Shown in pieces: positions 27,649 through 37,158 of a stretch of 64,000 nt of DNA (position 1 is its first letter; each line of letters opens with the position of its first letter). Source of the stretch: Saccharomycopsis fibuligera x Saccharomycopsis cf. fibuligera (taxonomy: Eukaryota; Ascomycota; Saccharomycetes; Ascoideales; Saccharomycopsidaceae); contig CP012820.1 of the NCBI GenBank assembly GCA_001936135.1, positions 682,001 through 746,000 on the forward strand, read 5' to 3'. The notes below the pieces were generated by a model. It saw only the letters and a program-made list of their open reading frames with translations. It was not told where the DNA came from and searched no databases. The position numbers and the translations under genes were made by a program.

Positions 27649-30132
27649 ATGCCTCCAAAGAAAGTAGCAATGCCCTTGCTCAGGACAAAGTTTGATCTTG
27701 AAGCAGAACAAGACTATAAGACTATGATTAGCCCCATAGAAGAGAAAGAGGAGGTATCCCCCGTGCTCAACCTTGTTAACCCTTTCAACGATCAAGGCCA
27801 TAGTCATCACCGTCATGGCCATGATCATGGTCATAGCCATAGTCATAGTGATAAGCGCAACAGCAACCTTAACCATAGCCTTTCCAGCCTGTCACTCGAT
27901 GACCCGTTTATCGAAGAAAGAAAACAACATGACCATGGAGTCGTCGACAATATTCTCACTGTGCCTAGTGTAAACGTCAACGACTTTTCAATAACCAACG
28001 CCGATAATGACAACCAACAGCAGCAGCAGCAATTTCAGCACCACCCAAGCCAACCTAGTTATTCTAGAGGACACAGAAAAACCAGCGCGTCACGACCAGC
28101 GCCTAATTATGCCAATGATAGCGATTTTGAATATGCTGGTGATTTTTCCTTTGGCTCAGGATCAGCTAATAATGATACTTCTCGTGAAGAAGCATTCAGT
28201 TTTGGTGAGTATTCCCGTTCTCATATAGATGATCATACTCATAATCACACTCATTCTCATACAGATGATCATACTCATTCTCATACAGATGATCATACTC
28301 ATTCTCATACAGATGATCATACTCATTCTCATACAGATGATCATACTCATTCTCATACTCATTATCGTACTCATGATTATATAAACAATAATTTACACGA
28401 CGAGAATGTTCATAGTACGCAGCTGCAGAAGCACCAGAATGGCCATGACAACGATCACCCTCATAATAGTAATCACACCCACTCTCACAACACCCACTCT
28501 CACAACACTCACACTCAACTCCACTCTTGTGATACATTTAATGACTCTTTGGAACAGAAAACCCACAACCCTCTCAATAATTTTATCTCATATTTTTTAC
28601 CGTTTCTCAACGATAATGGGGAAGACGTGCATAAATCAAAAGCTTCTTTCACTTCATCTAGCAGTACGATTTTCACATTCATGAAACAACTCTACCAAAG
28701 TAAAGAGACAAAAAGCATTTTTCAATTTCTTGTGCTAAATTTCACTTTCATGTTTGTTCAAATGGTATACTCTTTCAGGTCAAAATCTTTAGGCCTTTTT
28801 TCTGATTCGTTACATATGTTGTTAGATTGTTCATCTTTGGCTATTGGTCTATTTGCTAAACTTATTTCCAAAAGAATAAAATCCACTTTTTACGACGCTG
28901 ACTTGCATAAAGATGAGCATTTGTGCTCGGATACTACGCATCTACATTCTCACTTGCATCATGATGATCATGATCGCCACGGTCACGACCATCTGCATAA
29001 TCATCATAATCTAACTACCACTTCTTCTTTAATTGCTGCACAAGCAAAAGGCAATGCTTTGTCTGAAGCATTAGTGTCAAAATATCCATTTGGACTTGCT
29101 AGAATAGAGACTTTAGCAGCTTTTGTCAATGGCATTTTGCTTCTTTCTATCGTCCAAGACATTTTTTTCCAATCTATCGATAGAATTTTAAACCCAATCT
29201 CTTTGGAAAACATTAATGAATTATTGATAGTGAGTATATTGGGACTTCTAGTTAATCTTGTTGGGATATTTGCATTTAATCATGGCCATGAAGACGATGA
29301 TGATGGTGATGGAGGCCATGGTCATAGCCATTCTTTGAAAGGTTTATTCGGTAATAATTCTAAAGAGTCCCATGAGCATAATCATTCACATGAACATAAT
29401 CATTCACATGAACATAATCATTCACATGAACATAACCATTCTCACAGTAGTCACGATGGTGGATGTTCGTCGGTGCAGCCATTAGGCACTCTCAATAATG
29501 CCGATAATAGCATTCCAACCACTACCACATTAGTTTCCAAACCAAAGACAGCTTCATCTAGCAATCACCTGTCCTCTGATAATGATCATGGGATCTTTTT
29601 ACATATTCTTGCAGATACGCTTGGTTCGTTTGGGGTGATTGTATCAACAATACTTCTCAAATTTTTTCCAACTTTCAAAATTCTTGATCCTTTTTCTTCT
29701 TTATTTATTATTATTTTGATTTTGGCATCGTCTATCCCATTGATCAAAAATTCATTCATGAATTTATTGCTAGTGCTCAACCAGAGGCAAATATTTGGTG
29801 ACTATAATGATCCAGAATCACTCATTAAAGATCTTTTAAATGATTTGTATGAAACTCCAGGGGTGCTTGATATCCCAAATATCAAAGTCTGGAAAGATGA
29901 GCTTGGTGGAGGGGGAGGTGGTGGTCATTCACATAGCCATGGTGGACACAGTCATGTAACAGAAATAGAACATAATGATGGTAGAACAGGGTTAATTGGA
30001 TATGTTCATATTCAGTATGCTGATGGTGAAAATTCAACAATCATTAAGAAAAGATGTGAAAAAATTGCTCAAGAGGAGTATAAAGTTGATTTGTTCATTC
30101 AGTTAGAGAATGAAGCTTGGGGAAAGTTGTAA
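27649..30132 (+). CDS. MSC2: Cation diffusion facilitator zinc transporter, Msc2 / ZnT5-7 type, with expanded His repeats
   Basis: The product is predicted to move zinc from cytosol into the ER or early secretory lumen. It has about 330 N-terminal residues of soluble sequence with several HGH/HSH clusters, then six membrane segments from about 360. The zinc sites of the CDF fold are intact: HxxxD in TM2 (DSLHMLLD, near 384-391) and HxxxD in TM5 (HILAD, near 651-655). Keeping both argues for an active Msc2-like subunit rather than Zrg17, which lacks them. The cytosolic C-terminal domain ends LFIQLENEAWGKL. His-rich loops occur at four places, two as perfect DNA tandem arrays. Unlike yeast Msc2 there is no extra N-terminal membrane bundle, so the family is firm but the exact ortholog is less so. 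Confidence 0.8.
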   Translation: MPPKKVAMPLLRTKFDLEAEQDYKTMISPIEEKEEVSPVLNLVNPFNDQGHSHHRHGHDHGHSHSHSDKRNSNLNHSLSSLSLDDPFIEERKQHDHGVVDNILTVPSVNVNDFSITNADNDNQQQQQQFQHHPSQPSYSRGHRKTSASRPAPNYANDSDFEYAGDFSFGSGSANNDTSREEAFSFGEYSRSHIDDHTHNHTHSHTDDHTHSHTDDHTHSHTDDHTHSHTDDHTHSHTHYRTHDYINNNLHDENVHSTQLQKHQNGHDNDHPHNSNHTHSHNTHSHNTHTQLHSCDTFNDSLEQKTHNPLNNFISYFLPFLNDNGEDVHKSKASFTSSSSTIFTFMKQLYQSKETKSIFQFLVLNFTFMFVQMVYSFRSKSLGLFSDSLHMLLDCSSLAIGLFAKLISKRIKSTFYDADLHKDEHLCSDTTHLHSHLHHDDHDRHGHDHLHNHHNLTTTSSLIAAQAKGNALSEALVSKYPFGLARIETLAAFVNGILLLSIVQDIFFQSIDRILNPISLENINELLIVSILGLLVNLVGIFAFNHGHEDDDDGDGGHGHSHSLKGLFGNNSKESHEHNHSHEHNHSHEHNHSHEHNHSHSSHDGGCSSVQPLGTLNNADNSIPTTTTLVSKPKTASSSNHLSSDNDHGIFLHILADTLGSFGVIVSTILLKFFPTFKILDPFSSLFIIILILASSIPLIKNSFMNLLLVLNQRQIFGDYNDPESLIKDLLNDLYETPGVLDIPNIKVWKDELGGGGGGGHSHSHGGHSHVTEIEHNDGRTGLIGYVHIQYADGENSTIIKKRCEKIAQEEYKVDLFIQLENEAWGKL
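28228..28365 (+). repeat. 24-base in-frame tandem repeat encoding DDHTHSHT
   Basis: The unit GATGATCATACTCATTCTCA plus TACA is repeated about four times almost perfectly from 28264, with degenerate copies on both sides. Each unit adds eight residues, four or so of them metal-binding His or Asp. It lies in the soluble N-terminal region of the zinc transporter. Confidence 0.95.
29371..29442 (+). repeat. 18-base in-frame tandem repeat encoding HEHNHS
   Basis: Four copies of an 18-base unit (CATGAACATAATCATTCA with small changes) lie in the loop before TM5 of the zinc transporter, the position of the His-rich zinc-sensing loop in CDF proteins. Confidence 0.95.
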
Positions 30133-30477
30133 TACAATTTCTTAATGTTCATTTATATAATTTCTTATTTTAGTAATGAAATATGGATTAGTTATTGATT
30201 TTAAATCAGTGTATGTTTGACTGTACATAAGATGCTAGTAAATGTGTTTGAAATAGAGATAGAGTGCGCATAGCATAATATGCACGATCATCGTCAAGGG
30301 ATAGCGATTTTGCTTAAGAGAAAAAAATAATTAGAAATTAAGAAAAGCACAAAACTGCATCAGGTTACTTTAGTTGTGCACCAATTCTTTTGTTCGCCAT
30401 CGGCTGTTAATACCTATTAAGTTGCCCTTTGAGGTTTATCAAATTTATTGAAACATTATTGACTCTTACCGATTTCA
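30133..30477. promoter_or_regulatory. Tandem intergenic region before MGM1
   Basis: This gap holds the terminator of the zinc transporter gene and the MGM1 promoter. It is AT-rich and I see no ORF, RNA gene or clear factor site. Confidence 0.4.
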
Positions 30478-33270
30478 ATGCTGAGGCAACTAAGCTCAGC
30501 CAGCTCGGCAAAGTTTTTTGCAAATCGCTTAAGCCAGCGATACCGCAACTTGAATTTACAAAGACATAACAACCTATCATATTTCATTAACACCAATGAT
30601 CTTTCTCGCTATAGAATCAACTCAAAGAGAACGTTTTATCTCTCTTCAGCAATAGCTCCACATGCTACAAGACAATTTTCTTTTACTTCAATACCAAAAT
30701 TTGCATTTAAGTTAGTAAGGTTGCCGGCCGCGATTGGTGGTGGGATCGCTGCCGGTGGATCATATATTGTTTATAAAGTCGAAGAGGCAACAGCATACAC
30801 GGGGAACCAATTGGATAAGTTCAAAGATATGGCGTCATCTGCTGGTGATCATTTATCGGGGTTTTTCAAAAGTGTCGCTGATAAGTTGCCCAAGGGTAAA
30901 GGTGACGGCGCTGAAATCGGCAATTCTAATGCGGGTGATAATGGTGGCGCTGGTAGTGGAGGACCCAGTGGTGGTAGTGGAGCAGCAGGTACTGCTGCTG
31001 CAGCTGGTGCATTGTTGAGCGAAGAAGATGAGTCTTCTGAGAACTCTGACGAAGAATATGTTGATGACAAATACACAAGGAACGTTGTCGATGACGATGA
31101 AGAAGATGATGAGGAGGATAAAAAAAAAATCAAGGATAACACTGATGATCAGATATTGAACTTGACAAAGCAAATGATTGAAATTAGAAACTTATTGGCC
31201 AAAATCGATCAAAATGACTCTTTGAAATTGCCTTCTATTGTAGTGGTTGGTTCTCAGTCCTCGGGCAAATCTTCGGTTCTTGAGGCTATAGTTGGCAAAC
31301 AGTTTTTGCCAAAAGGTAATAATATGGTCACAAGAAGACCTATCGAATTGACTTTAATTAATGATCCACAAGCTAACATTGAAAGCGCTCAATTCACCGA
31401 CTTGAAGATGGAAACATTGACAAACTTCGATGATGTCTCTAGAATTCTTTTTGAATTGAATTTGGCTGTTCCTGAAACTACTGCTATTTCTAGTGATCCT
31501 ATAAGATTGACAATCAGATCTCCAAGGGCACCTGATTTAACGTTGATTGACTTGCCAGGCTATATTCAAGTGCAAGCCGAAGATCAACCAAGAGAGTTGA
31601 AACAAAAAATCAGAGATGTCTGTATGAAGTACTTAGAACCCCCAAACATTATATTGGCCATTTCTCCAGCAGATGTGGATTTGGCTAATTCTTCAGCTTT
31701 AAGAGCAGCAAAGTTGATTGATCCACTAGGAGAAAGAACGTTGGGAGTGATTACCAAGATGGATTTGATTGAACCAAAAAGAGCTAGAGATATCTTGAAG
31801 AATAATAAATATCCATTGAAGATGGGCTACGTTGGGGTGATTAGCAAAGCTCCTGAGAAAGCATCCGCTTCATCTTTATTTTTGAAAAAGAAATCAAATT
31901 CTAATCTATCTAAAGAGCTACAAATTCATGAACAAGATTACTTTTTGAAGACTAATGAAAAGTATTTTTACAATTCTGCAGTTGGTACTAAACTTTTAAA
32001 GAAAAAATTGATGAAAATTTTGGAAAAATCCATGTCTGCCTCGTTGAAACCTACACATCGTGCTATTCAGCAAGAATTGGAAGATGCTTCTTATAGATTC
32101 AAAGTCGAGTTTAATGATAGACTCTTGACTCCAGAAACTTATTTAGCATCAAGTTTAGATTCTGTGAAAGTGGCAGTGAAAGAGTTTAGTACTAAATTTG
32201 GCAGAAATGAGCTAAGGTCGTTGCTTAGATCAGAATTGGATCAAAGAGTGTTAGATTTGCTTGCGCTTAGATACTGGAACAAGCCATTGCCATTGGATGG
32301 TACACCAATAACGTCATATAGTGAACCAATTTTGGAAGAGCTACCAAATGCTACCGAAAATGATTTATACTGGCACCGCAAACTTGATTTGACTACTTCT
32401 AGTTTGACGAAGTCGGGAGTGGGCAGATTATCCACTACTTTGGTAATTAATGCCTTGTTGGACGAAATGAACAATATTACTAACCATACAAATTTGCAAA
32501 AACATCCACTTGCTAAAGAAATTGTGTTGAACTCAGCAATGTCTGTTTTAAATTCAAGATTCTATTCTACTGCTGATCAAGTGGAAAATTGTATCAAGCC
32601 ATACAAGTACGAGATTGATTTGGAAGATCGTGAATGGACCATTGCTAAAGAACACTCTCTAAGATTATTATCTGAAGAACTCAAGCAATGTTCTCAAGCA
32701 TACAAAGTATTGCAGGACGAAGTGGGCAGCAGAAAATTGAAAAATGTTGTTTCTCATATTGAAAAATCGCATCTTTATAATTCAAGCAATAATAATCCTG
32801 CAAAAGCCAATGCATCATTACCATCACCGACATCACATAGTGATGAAACTTTACAGTTTTCGAAAAAACTACTACAAAAGGGAAGGGAGGCAATTTTTTT
32901 GCAAGACAGATTAGCAATTTTGCAAATGAGAATGACAGCAGTCAAGTCCAAAGCATGCGCTACCAAAGACTTTAAGTATAAGTGTCCAGAGATTTTCCTT
33001 AACTCTGTGGTGGACAAATTAACTCAAACCGCAGTTTTATTTTTGAATGTGGAGTTGCTTAGTGATTTTTACTATAATTTCCCAAGAGACCTAGATGTCA
33101 AATTAAGTACTAATTCGTTAAGTAAAGAACTTGTGGAAAAAATTGCAAAAGAAGATCCAAGAGTTAAAAGTCATATTGAATTACAACAGAGAAAAGAATT
33201 GTTGGAAGACGCATTGTCTAAAATTGAGCATATTATCGCTTTAAGAAACACTAGGACACATTTTGCATGA
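30478..33270 (+). CDS. MGM1: Mitochondrial inner-membrane dynamin GTPase Mgm1 (OPA1 family)
   Basis: Mgm1 drives inner-membrane fusion and shapes cristae. The 930-residue protein begins with a basic presequence, then a hydrophobic anchor near 85-97 (AIGGGIAAGGSYIVYKV) and a second weakly hydrophobic stretch GTAAAAGALL near 170-179 preceding an acidic tract. The second stretch sits where the rhomboid protease Pcp1 cuts to make the short form. The GTPase domain has G1 GSQSSGKSS at about 257-265, the switch region NNMVTRRPIEL, G3 DLPG near 358 and G4 TKMD near 426. Middle, lipid-binding and GED regions follow with usual length. Codon 2 is CTG, which would be Ser under the CUG-Ser code. The start is the first ATG. 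Confidence 0.95.
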   Translation: MLRQLSSASSAKFFANRLSQRYRNLNLQRHNNLSYFINTNDLSRYRINSKRTFYLSSAIAPHATRQFSFTSIPKFAFKLVRLPAAIGGGIAAGGSYIVYKVEEATAYTGNQLDKFKDMASSAGDHLSGFFKSVADKLPKGKGDGAEIGNSNAGDNGGAGSGGPSGGSGAAGTAAAAGALLSEEDESSENSDEEYVDDKYTRNVVDDDEEDDEEDKKKIKDNTDDQILNLTKQMIEIRNLLAKIDQNDSLKLPSIVVVGSQSSGKSSVLEAIVGKQFLPKGNNMVTRRPIELTLINDPQANIESAQFTDLKMETLTNFDDVSRILFELNLAVPETTAISSDPIRLTIRSPRAPDLTLIDLPGYIQVQAEDQPRELKQKIRDVCMKYLEPPNIILAISPADVDLANSSALRAAKLIDPLGERTLGVITKMDLIEPKRARDILKNNKYPLKMGYVGVISKAPEKASASSLFLKKKSNSNLSKELQIHEQDYFLKTNEKYFYNSAVGTKLLKKKLMKILEKSMSASLKPTHRAIQQELEDASYRFKVEFNDRLLTPETYLASSLDSVKVAVKEFSTKFGRNELRSLLRSELDQRVLDLLALRYWNKPLPLDGTPITSYSEPILEELPNATENDLYWHRKLDLTTSSLTKSGVGRLSTTLVINALLDEMNNITNHTNLQKHPLAKEIVLNSAMSVLNSRFYSTADQVENCIKPYKYEIDLEDREWTIAKEHSLRLLSEELKQCSQAYKVLQDEVGSRKLKNVVSHIEKSHLYNSSNNNPAKANASLPSPTSHSDETLQFSKKLLQKGREAIFLQDRLAILQMRMTAVKSKACATKDFKYKCPEIFLNSVVDKLTQTAVLFLNVELLSDFYYNFPRDLDVKLSTNSLSKELVEKIAKEDPRVKSHIELQQRKELLEDALSKIEHIIALRNTRTHFA

Positions 33271-33945
33271 ACTAATATTTGATAAATAGTTTTGTCTTTA
33301 ACAAGTTTTTTTCTACTGATATTATGTATGTATTTATTTATTTTCATTTTTCATAGGTTTGCTTCCTTACAATTATTTTGTTTTTATTGGTGTTCGTCTT
33401 TTATGTTGCTTTTTTTTTTTTTTTTCAATTTTTCTTTGTTATATAATATCAAACTTGTTCATAATATTTCTGCCACACTTAGTACTACATTTAGTCTTAT
33501 TATTAGGATTTAGTTTTATATACCCTTTTTGAGAAACAAATTTTTGCTCCATTATTATTATTGTTATTGCTATTATCGCGTTTGTCTATTTTTACTACTT
33601 TATGAATATGTACTACAGGGCTAGAATTTTGCTAATTACAATCTTCATATCTGGTTCCCAATTATCATAGCAAATTATCATTACTATGTTTTACTGAGGG
33701 TCTTTTGCGATTTGTAGACCCAAAATGGACTTCTGAACATGATATTTATTTTCGTTATCAAGTTAGTATAAGTTTAAACTTTATTATGAACACACAACGA
33801 ACGAATAATGCGATCATAAAAAGCCTTGTAGTTAATGGCTATGCTTTTTTTTTTTTTTTTTTTTTTTTACACTGAAATAAAGATAAGTATGTATTAATTA
33901 AAATTAATATACCATTATGAAGTAACGAAACAAAAAAACAATGAT
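33271..33945. other. Convergent intergenic region MGM1 / CCT8
   Basis: This AT-rich gap contains a run of about 24 T at 33845-33868 and a shorter one near 33411-33425. No ATG-started gene or RNA gene is seen; a 73-codon open frame from 33292 begins with TTG and is very Phe/Leu-rich, so I do not call it. Confidence 0.5.
33845..33868. repeat. T homopolymer of about 24 bases
   Basis: This pure T run lies about 80 bases past the CCT8 stop codon, in the convergent gap between MGM1 and CCT8. Confidence 0.85.
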
Positions 33946-35643
33946 TCAATCAGCTTGATCCCAATTACCAGGTCTTGGCTGTTTTGGCATCTGTGGCCCA
34001 CCAGCTCTTTTAGCCATGATAATTTGGTCAACTGACAAAATAGTATTCGCGGTTTCAGTAGCTAAATTTATGGCTGATCTCTTACTAATGAAAAGGTCAA
34101 AGATTTGCCTGGTTCTAACATCAACAAGACCATTGTCATATTCTTCATCAACATCTATACCGTAGAACAACCCGTCTTGATTATTAGCATGAGCAGCATA
34201 CAATTTAGGTATGATTTCAGTAGAGTTCAACCCGGCAGTGTCGGCCAAGGTTCTTGGAACAACTTCGAATGCTTCAGCATATTTCTTAATGGCTAGCTGC
34301 AATAAACCTGGGGTCTTTTCACCATATTTGGTAAGAGCATCAACCAATTCAGCTTCAGTGGCACCTGCGCCCGGAGTCAACCTGGTATCTCTGGTCAAAC
34401 CTTTAATGGAGCTCACTGCATCATCAATGGCTCTTTCAATATCATCCAAAGCGTTTTTAGTGGCACCTCTGAGCACAATGGTGGAAGTTCTGGTATTTTC
34501 ACTGTCCTGAGTGAAAACGGTGACCCTATCACCACCAATTTCTTTTGTTTCCACAACGTCAATAACGCCAGCTTCTTCAGGCATCGGAGCACCTAATCTT
34601 GGCAATGGGGTAGCGCCGCAAACACGGCAAACTCTTCTCAAGTCAAACTTTGATGGCACTTTCAATAATAATATGCCGTATCTGTTCATGTAGTGCAATA
34701 CCAAGTCACCAACACTGGAACCAGCAATGACAACTTTAACCCCAGCATCATGAATTTCTTTAACAATTTGTTCCAATTGCTCTTCTTCACCTTTACTAAA
34801 ATCCAACATTTCTTTGGCATTATGTAAAAGAACGGTACCTTTGGTTTCAGTGGTGGAAATGTCAATTGGGCAGGTAAAAACTGCAACTCTAGCCTTACTA
34901 GAAATATTCTTCACTTGACCTTCAGGTTCTCTTGGGAATACCATACCTTTGATGACGTAAGATTGATCCAAAGAAGAACCCAAGATCTTCACAATTCTAA
35001 TGCTATCAACATTGAAATTCTTCAAAATGGCGGTTTGAGCATTGTTTTTTTCAGCAACTGATTGTTTTGGTAAAACGTAAGTTATGGCGTCAATTACCAA
35101 ATCCGCTAACAAATCTTCATGACCATATTGTTTAGAAGCCAAAACTGGTTTGATAATTTTTTGCAAGCTTTTGGAATCATAAAAGTTCTCAATCTTATCC
35201 ACAGTCAAGTTTTTTTCCAAATATTCCAAAGCGTACGTGTTGGCTAAAGTATAACCTTGAATGATCTCAGTTGGATTCAACCCCAAAGTGATCAATTTTT
35301 GGGCTTGTATCAACAACTCACCTGCCAAGATAATCACCAAACTGGTTTGATCACCCATTTCTTGTTCTTGTTGTTCTGAAGCCATTACTAACAATTTGAC
35401 TGCTGGATGAACAACTTCCAATTCTTTCAACATAGTGGCGGCATCATTAGTAATGAAGACTTTTTGCAAATGGTTGACAATAATCTTATTTCTACCACAT
35501 GGCCCTATTGAAGTCAATACCATTGAGGATATTTCTTTGCAAGCCTCGACATTTCTGCTCACAGCGCCATCAGCATTGGAGTAGGTTTGATAACCTTGTT
35601 TGAAAAGACCAGAAGATGGGGCACCAGGCAATTTAAGAGACAT
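33946..35643 (-). CDS. CCT8: Chaperonin-containing TCP-1 subunit theta, Cct8
   Basis: Cct8 is one of eight subunits of the cytosolic chaperonin that folds actin and tubulin. The 565-residue protein matches yeast Cct8 from MSLKLPGAPSSGLFKQGYQT through SIGPCGRNKIIVNHL, TNDAATMLKELEVVHPAVKL, KVAVFTCPIDI-type and TKGTVLLHNAKEMLDFSKGE blocks, RVCRVCGATPLPRLGAPMPE, GAGATEAELV, and the C-terminal IIMAKRAGGP...PRPGNWDQAD. The nucleotide motif that reads GDGTN in S. cerevisiae Cct8 is GDQTS here, a change of its central Gly. CCT8 is divergent from RPC25; their shared promoter has a CACGTG box. The subunit assignment is secure. Confidence 0.97.
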   Translation of the reverse strand: MSLKLPGAPSSGLFKQGYQTYSNADGAVSRNVEACKEISSMVLTSIGPCGRNKIIVNHLQKVFITNDAATMLKELEVVHPAVKLLVMASEQQEQEMGDQTSLVIILAGELLIQAQKLITLGLNPTEIIQGYTLANTYALEYLEKNLTVDKIENFYDSKSLQKIIKPVLASKQYGHEDLLADLVIDAITYVLPKQSVAEKNNAQTAILKNFNVDSIRIVKILGSSLDQSYVIKGMVFPREPEGQVKNISSKARVAVFTCPIDISTTETKGTVLLHNAKEMLDFSKGEEEQLEQIVKEIHDAGVKVVIAGSSVGDLVLHYMNRYGILLLKVPSKFDLRRVCRVCGATPLPRLGAPMPEEAGVIDVVETKEIGGDRVTVFTQDSENTRTSTIVLRGATKNALDDIERAIDDAVSSIKGLTRDTRLTPGAGATEAELVDALTKYGEKTPGLLQLAIKKYAEAFEVVPRTLADTAGLNSTEIIPKLYAAHANNQDGLFYGIDVDEEYDNGLVDVRTRQIFDLFISKRSAINLATETANTILSVDQIIMAKRAGGPQMPKQPRPGNWDQAD

Positions 35644-36114
35644 GATGTGGTATTATATGGAAGAGAATGATAACAAAAAATTGAGGATAAGCTTGATTAA
35701 TTTCTAAATTACTAGTAACACCAACCGCTTAATTGCTTACGATCCAAATCAAACCAAATCAGGAAAATCTTTCCATAGCTTCTAGCTTTCAAAAAGTCGA
35801 AGCTATTTTTTTCGACAAATATCAAAAACAAAACAGAACAAAAGCAAAAGAAGAAAAAAAAAATTCTCACGTGCGCATCTTCGCAAAGGAAAAAATTTGA
35901 TATATAGTGCGGGCAGCGATGTTTACATATTTCACGCATACTAATCAGTCTTTGATTAATTGATTGAGTACCTGGTTTCCATTGAATACTCAAAAAGTCT
36001 ATTTTCAGAAAATTCAGCCGTTCATTCTGCACGGTGACCTTTTTTGTTTATATACTATACCTCAACCATTTATTAACAGAACTCGCGACAACCAAAACTA
36101 CAGACGCACGCATC
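35644..36114. promoter_or_regulatory. Divergent promoter CCT8 / RPC25 with CACGTG, GCGATG and TATA
   Basis: CACGTG lies at 35868-35873, an A-rich RRPE-like AAAAAATTTG at about 35890-35899, TATATA at about 35900-35905 and GCGATG, a partial PAC core, at 35916-35921. These sit midway between the two starts. The RPC25 frame is open upstream of its ATG but only from a GTG. Confidence 0.5.
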
Positions 36115-36750
36115 ATGTTTATACTATCAGAAATATCAGACTTAGTGCAAGTGAAGCCAGAATATTTCGACATAGACCTCAAGAAAGCCTTGATACGAGA
36201 AATAAACAACAAATACGCCAACAAAGTGATACCTAACTTAGGTCTTGGGGTGACTGTGTGGGATCTTTTGGACGTGCAAAATGGGCTTTTGAGACCAAGC
36301 GACGGATCCGTATACTACAAAGTGGTGATGCGCTTGGTGGTGTTCAAGCCATTTGTCGGAGAAGTACTAATTGGGTGGATCGACTCCAGCACAGAACAAG
36401 GTATCAAAGTGAAGACAGATTTCTTTGACGAAATATTCATTCCTAAGGATATGCTTTTCGAAGGATGTTATTGGAAACCGCATGAGAATCTTTGGGTCTG
36501 GAGAACTGATCCAGAGGACTCGGAGTCGGATGTGTATTTTGATATCAATGAAAAAATCCAGTTCAGAGTAGAAGAAGAAGTATTCACCAACATCAAGCCG
36601 ACAGGACCATTACTTGAAGAAGAAGATGATGAAGAAGATGAAGAAACAGCTAAAAAGAAAGAGCAAGAGAAAGCTGCAACTCCTCCACCATATGCAGTGA
36701 TTGCAAGTTGTCAAAACGAAGGAATGGGTGCTATTTCATGGTGGAGCTAA
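36115..36750 (+). CDS. RPC25: RNA polymerase III subunit Rpc25 (Rpb7-like)
   Basis: Rpc25 pairs with Rpc17 to form the stalk of RNA polymerase III and is needed for initiation. The 211-residue protein (yeast 212) begins MFILSEISDLVQVKPEYFDI, the family N-terminus. It then has the SHS2/RNAP7 domain (LKKALIREINNKYANKVIPN, LGVTVWDLLDVQNG, GSVYYKVVMRLVVFKPFVGE) and the C-terminal OB/S1-like domain (VLIGWIDSSTEQGIKVKTDF, DEIFIPKDML, YWKPHENLWVW). An acidic insert with Glu/Asp runs precedes the end GMGAISWWS, also conserved. I chose the ATG at 36115 because the family starts exactly there. In S. cerevisiae RPC25 lies close to MRP8, AVT3, LTV1 and MCR1, as here. Confidence 0.96.
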   Translation: MFILSEISDLVQVKPEYFDIDLKKALIREINNKYANKVIPNLGLGVTVWDLLDVQNGLLRPSDGSVYYKVVMRLVVFKPFVGEVLIGWIDSSTEQGIKVKTDFFDEIFIPKDMLFEGCYWKPHENLWVWRTDPEDSESDVYFDINEKIQFRVEEEVFTNIKPTGPLLEEEDDEEDEETAKKKEQEKAATPPPYAVIASCQNEGMGAISWWS

Positions 36751-36846
36751 GAAGCACTTTATTATCTTCAATGCATGTATTATTATTTTCTTTTTATTAT
36801 CTATTCGTAGCTCTTCTTTATGTAGTGTATGATGAAACAAAACAAA

Positions 36847-37158
36847 TCATTGTGAAGAACTCACAGCTTGATCAACAGTATGAGCTTTCTGTTTAACAAA
36901 TGTCCAAGTAGTAGCATATGCACTCGTAGCAGCAAAAGTTAAAGATGAAAACTCAGTAAAAGCACTATCTTTAGGGCTAGCTTCTGCACCAGCAAGAAAT
37001 AGTGATAAAAATGGTACTAATTCTAACGGTTTTTCTCCGGTTTTGGACTTGGGTTTCCTCTGAACTTCAAAAACTGTCAAATCAGCAAGGTTCGCGTTCA
37101 AAACTGGAAATTTGTTGAGTATATATATTCCAGTAGTTGGTTCATTTATACCTTGCAT
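36847..37158 (-). CDS. Hypothetical 103-residue ORF, doubtful
   Basis: This is an ATG-started frame close to the 3' end of RPC25. The product MQGINEPTTGIYILNKFPVL... has a mixed composition, a basic patch QRKPKSKTGEKP and a mildly hydrophobic segment LELVPFLSLFLAGAEA. I recognise no family. A GTATGC overlaps its ATG on the same strand, so the ATG could instead sit inside an intron of a gene whose first exon lies upstream; the phases I tried do not give a continuous frame. It may be a young gene or chance. Confidence 0.3.
   Translation of the reverse strand: MQGINEPTTGIYILNKFPVLNANLADLTVFEVQRKPKSKTGEKPLELVPFLSLFLAGAEASPKDSAFTEFSSLTFAATSAYATTWTFVKQKAHTVDQAVSSSQ

Noticed and set aside
28162-28537. 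Met/Ser- and Tyr/Glu-rich minus-strand frames across the zinc transporter repeat
   Set aside because: They come from the 24-base tandem array read in other frames.
36034-36114. RPC25 with a 27-residue N-terminal extension
   Set aside because: It starts with GTG and the family begins at the ATG at 36115.
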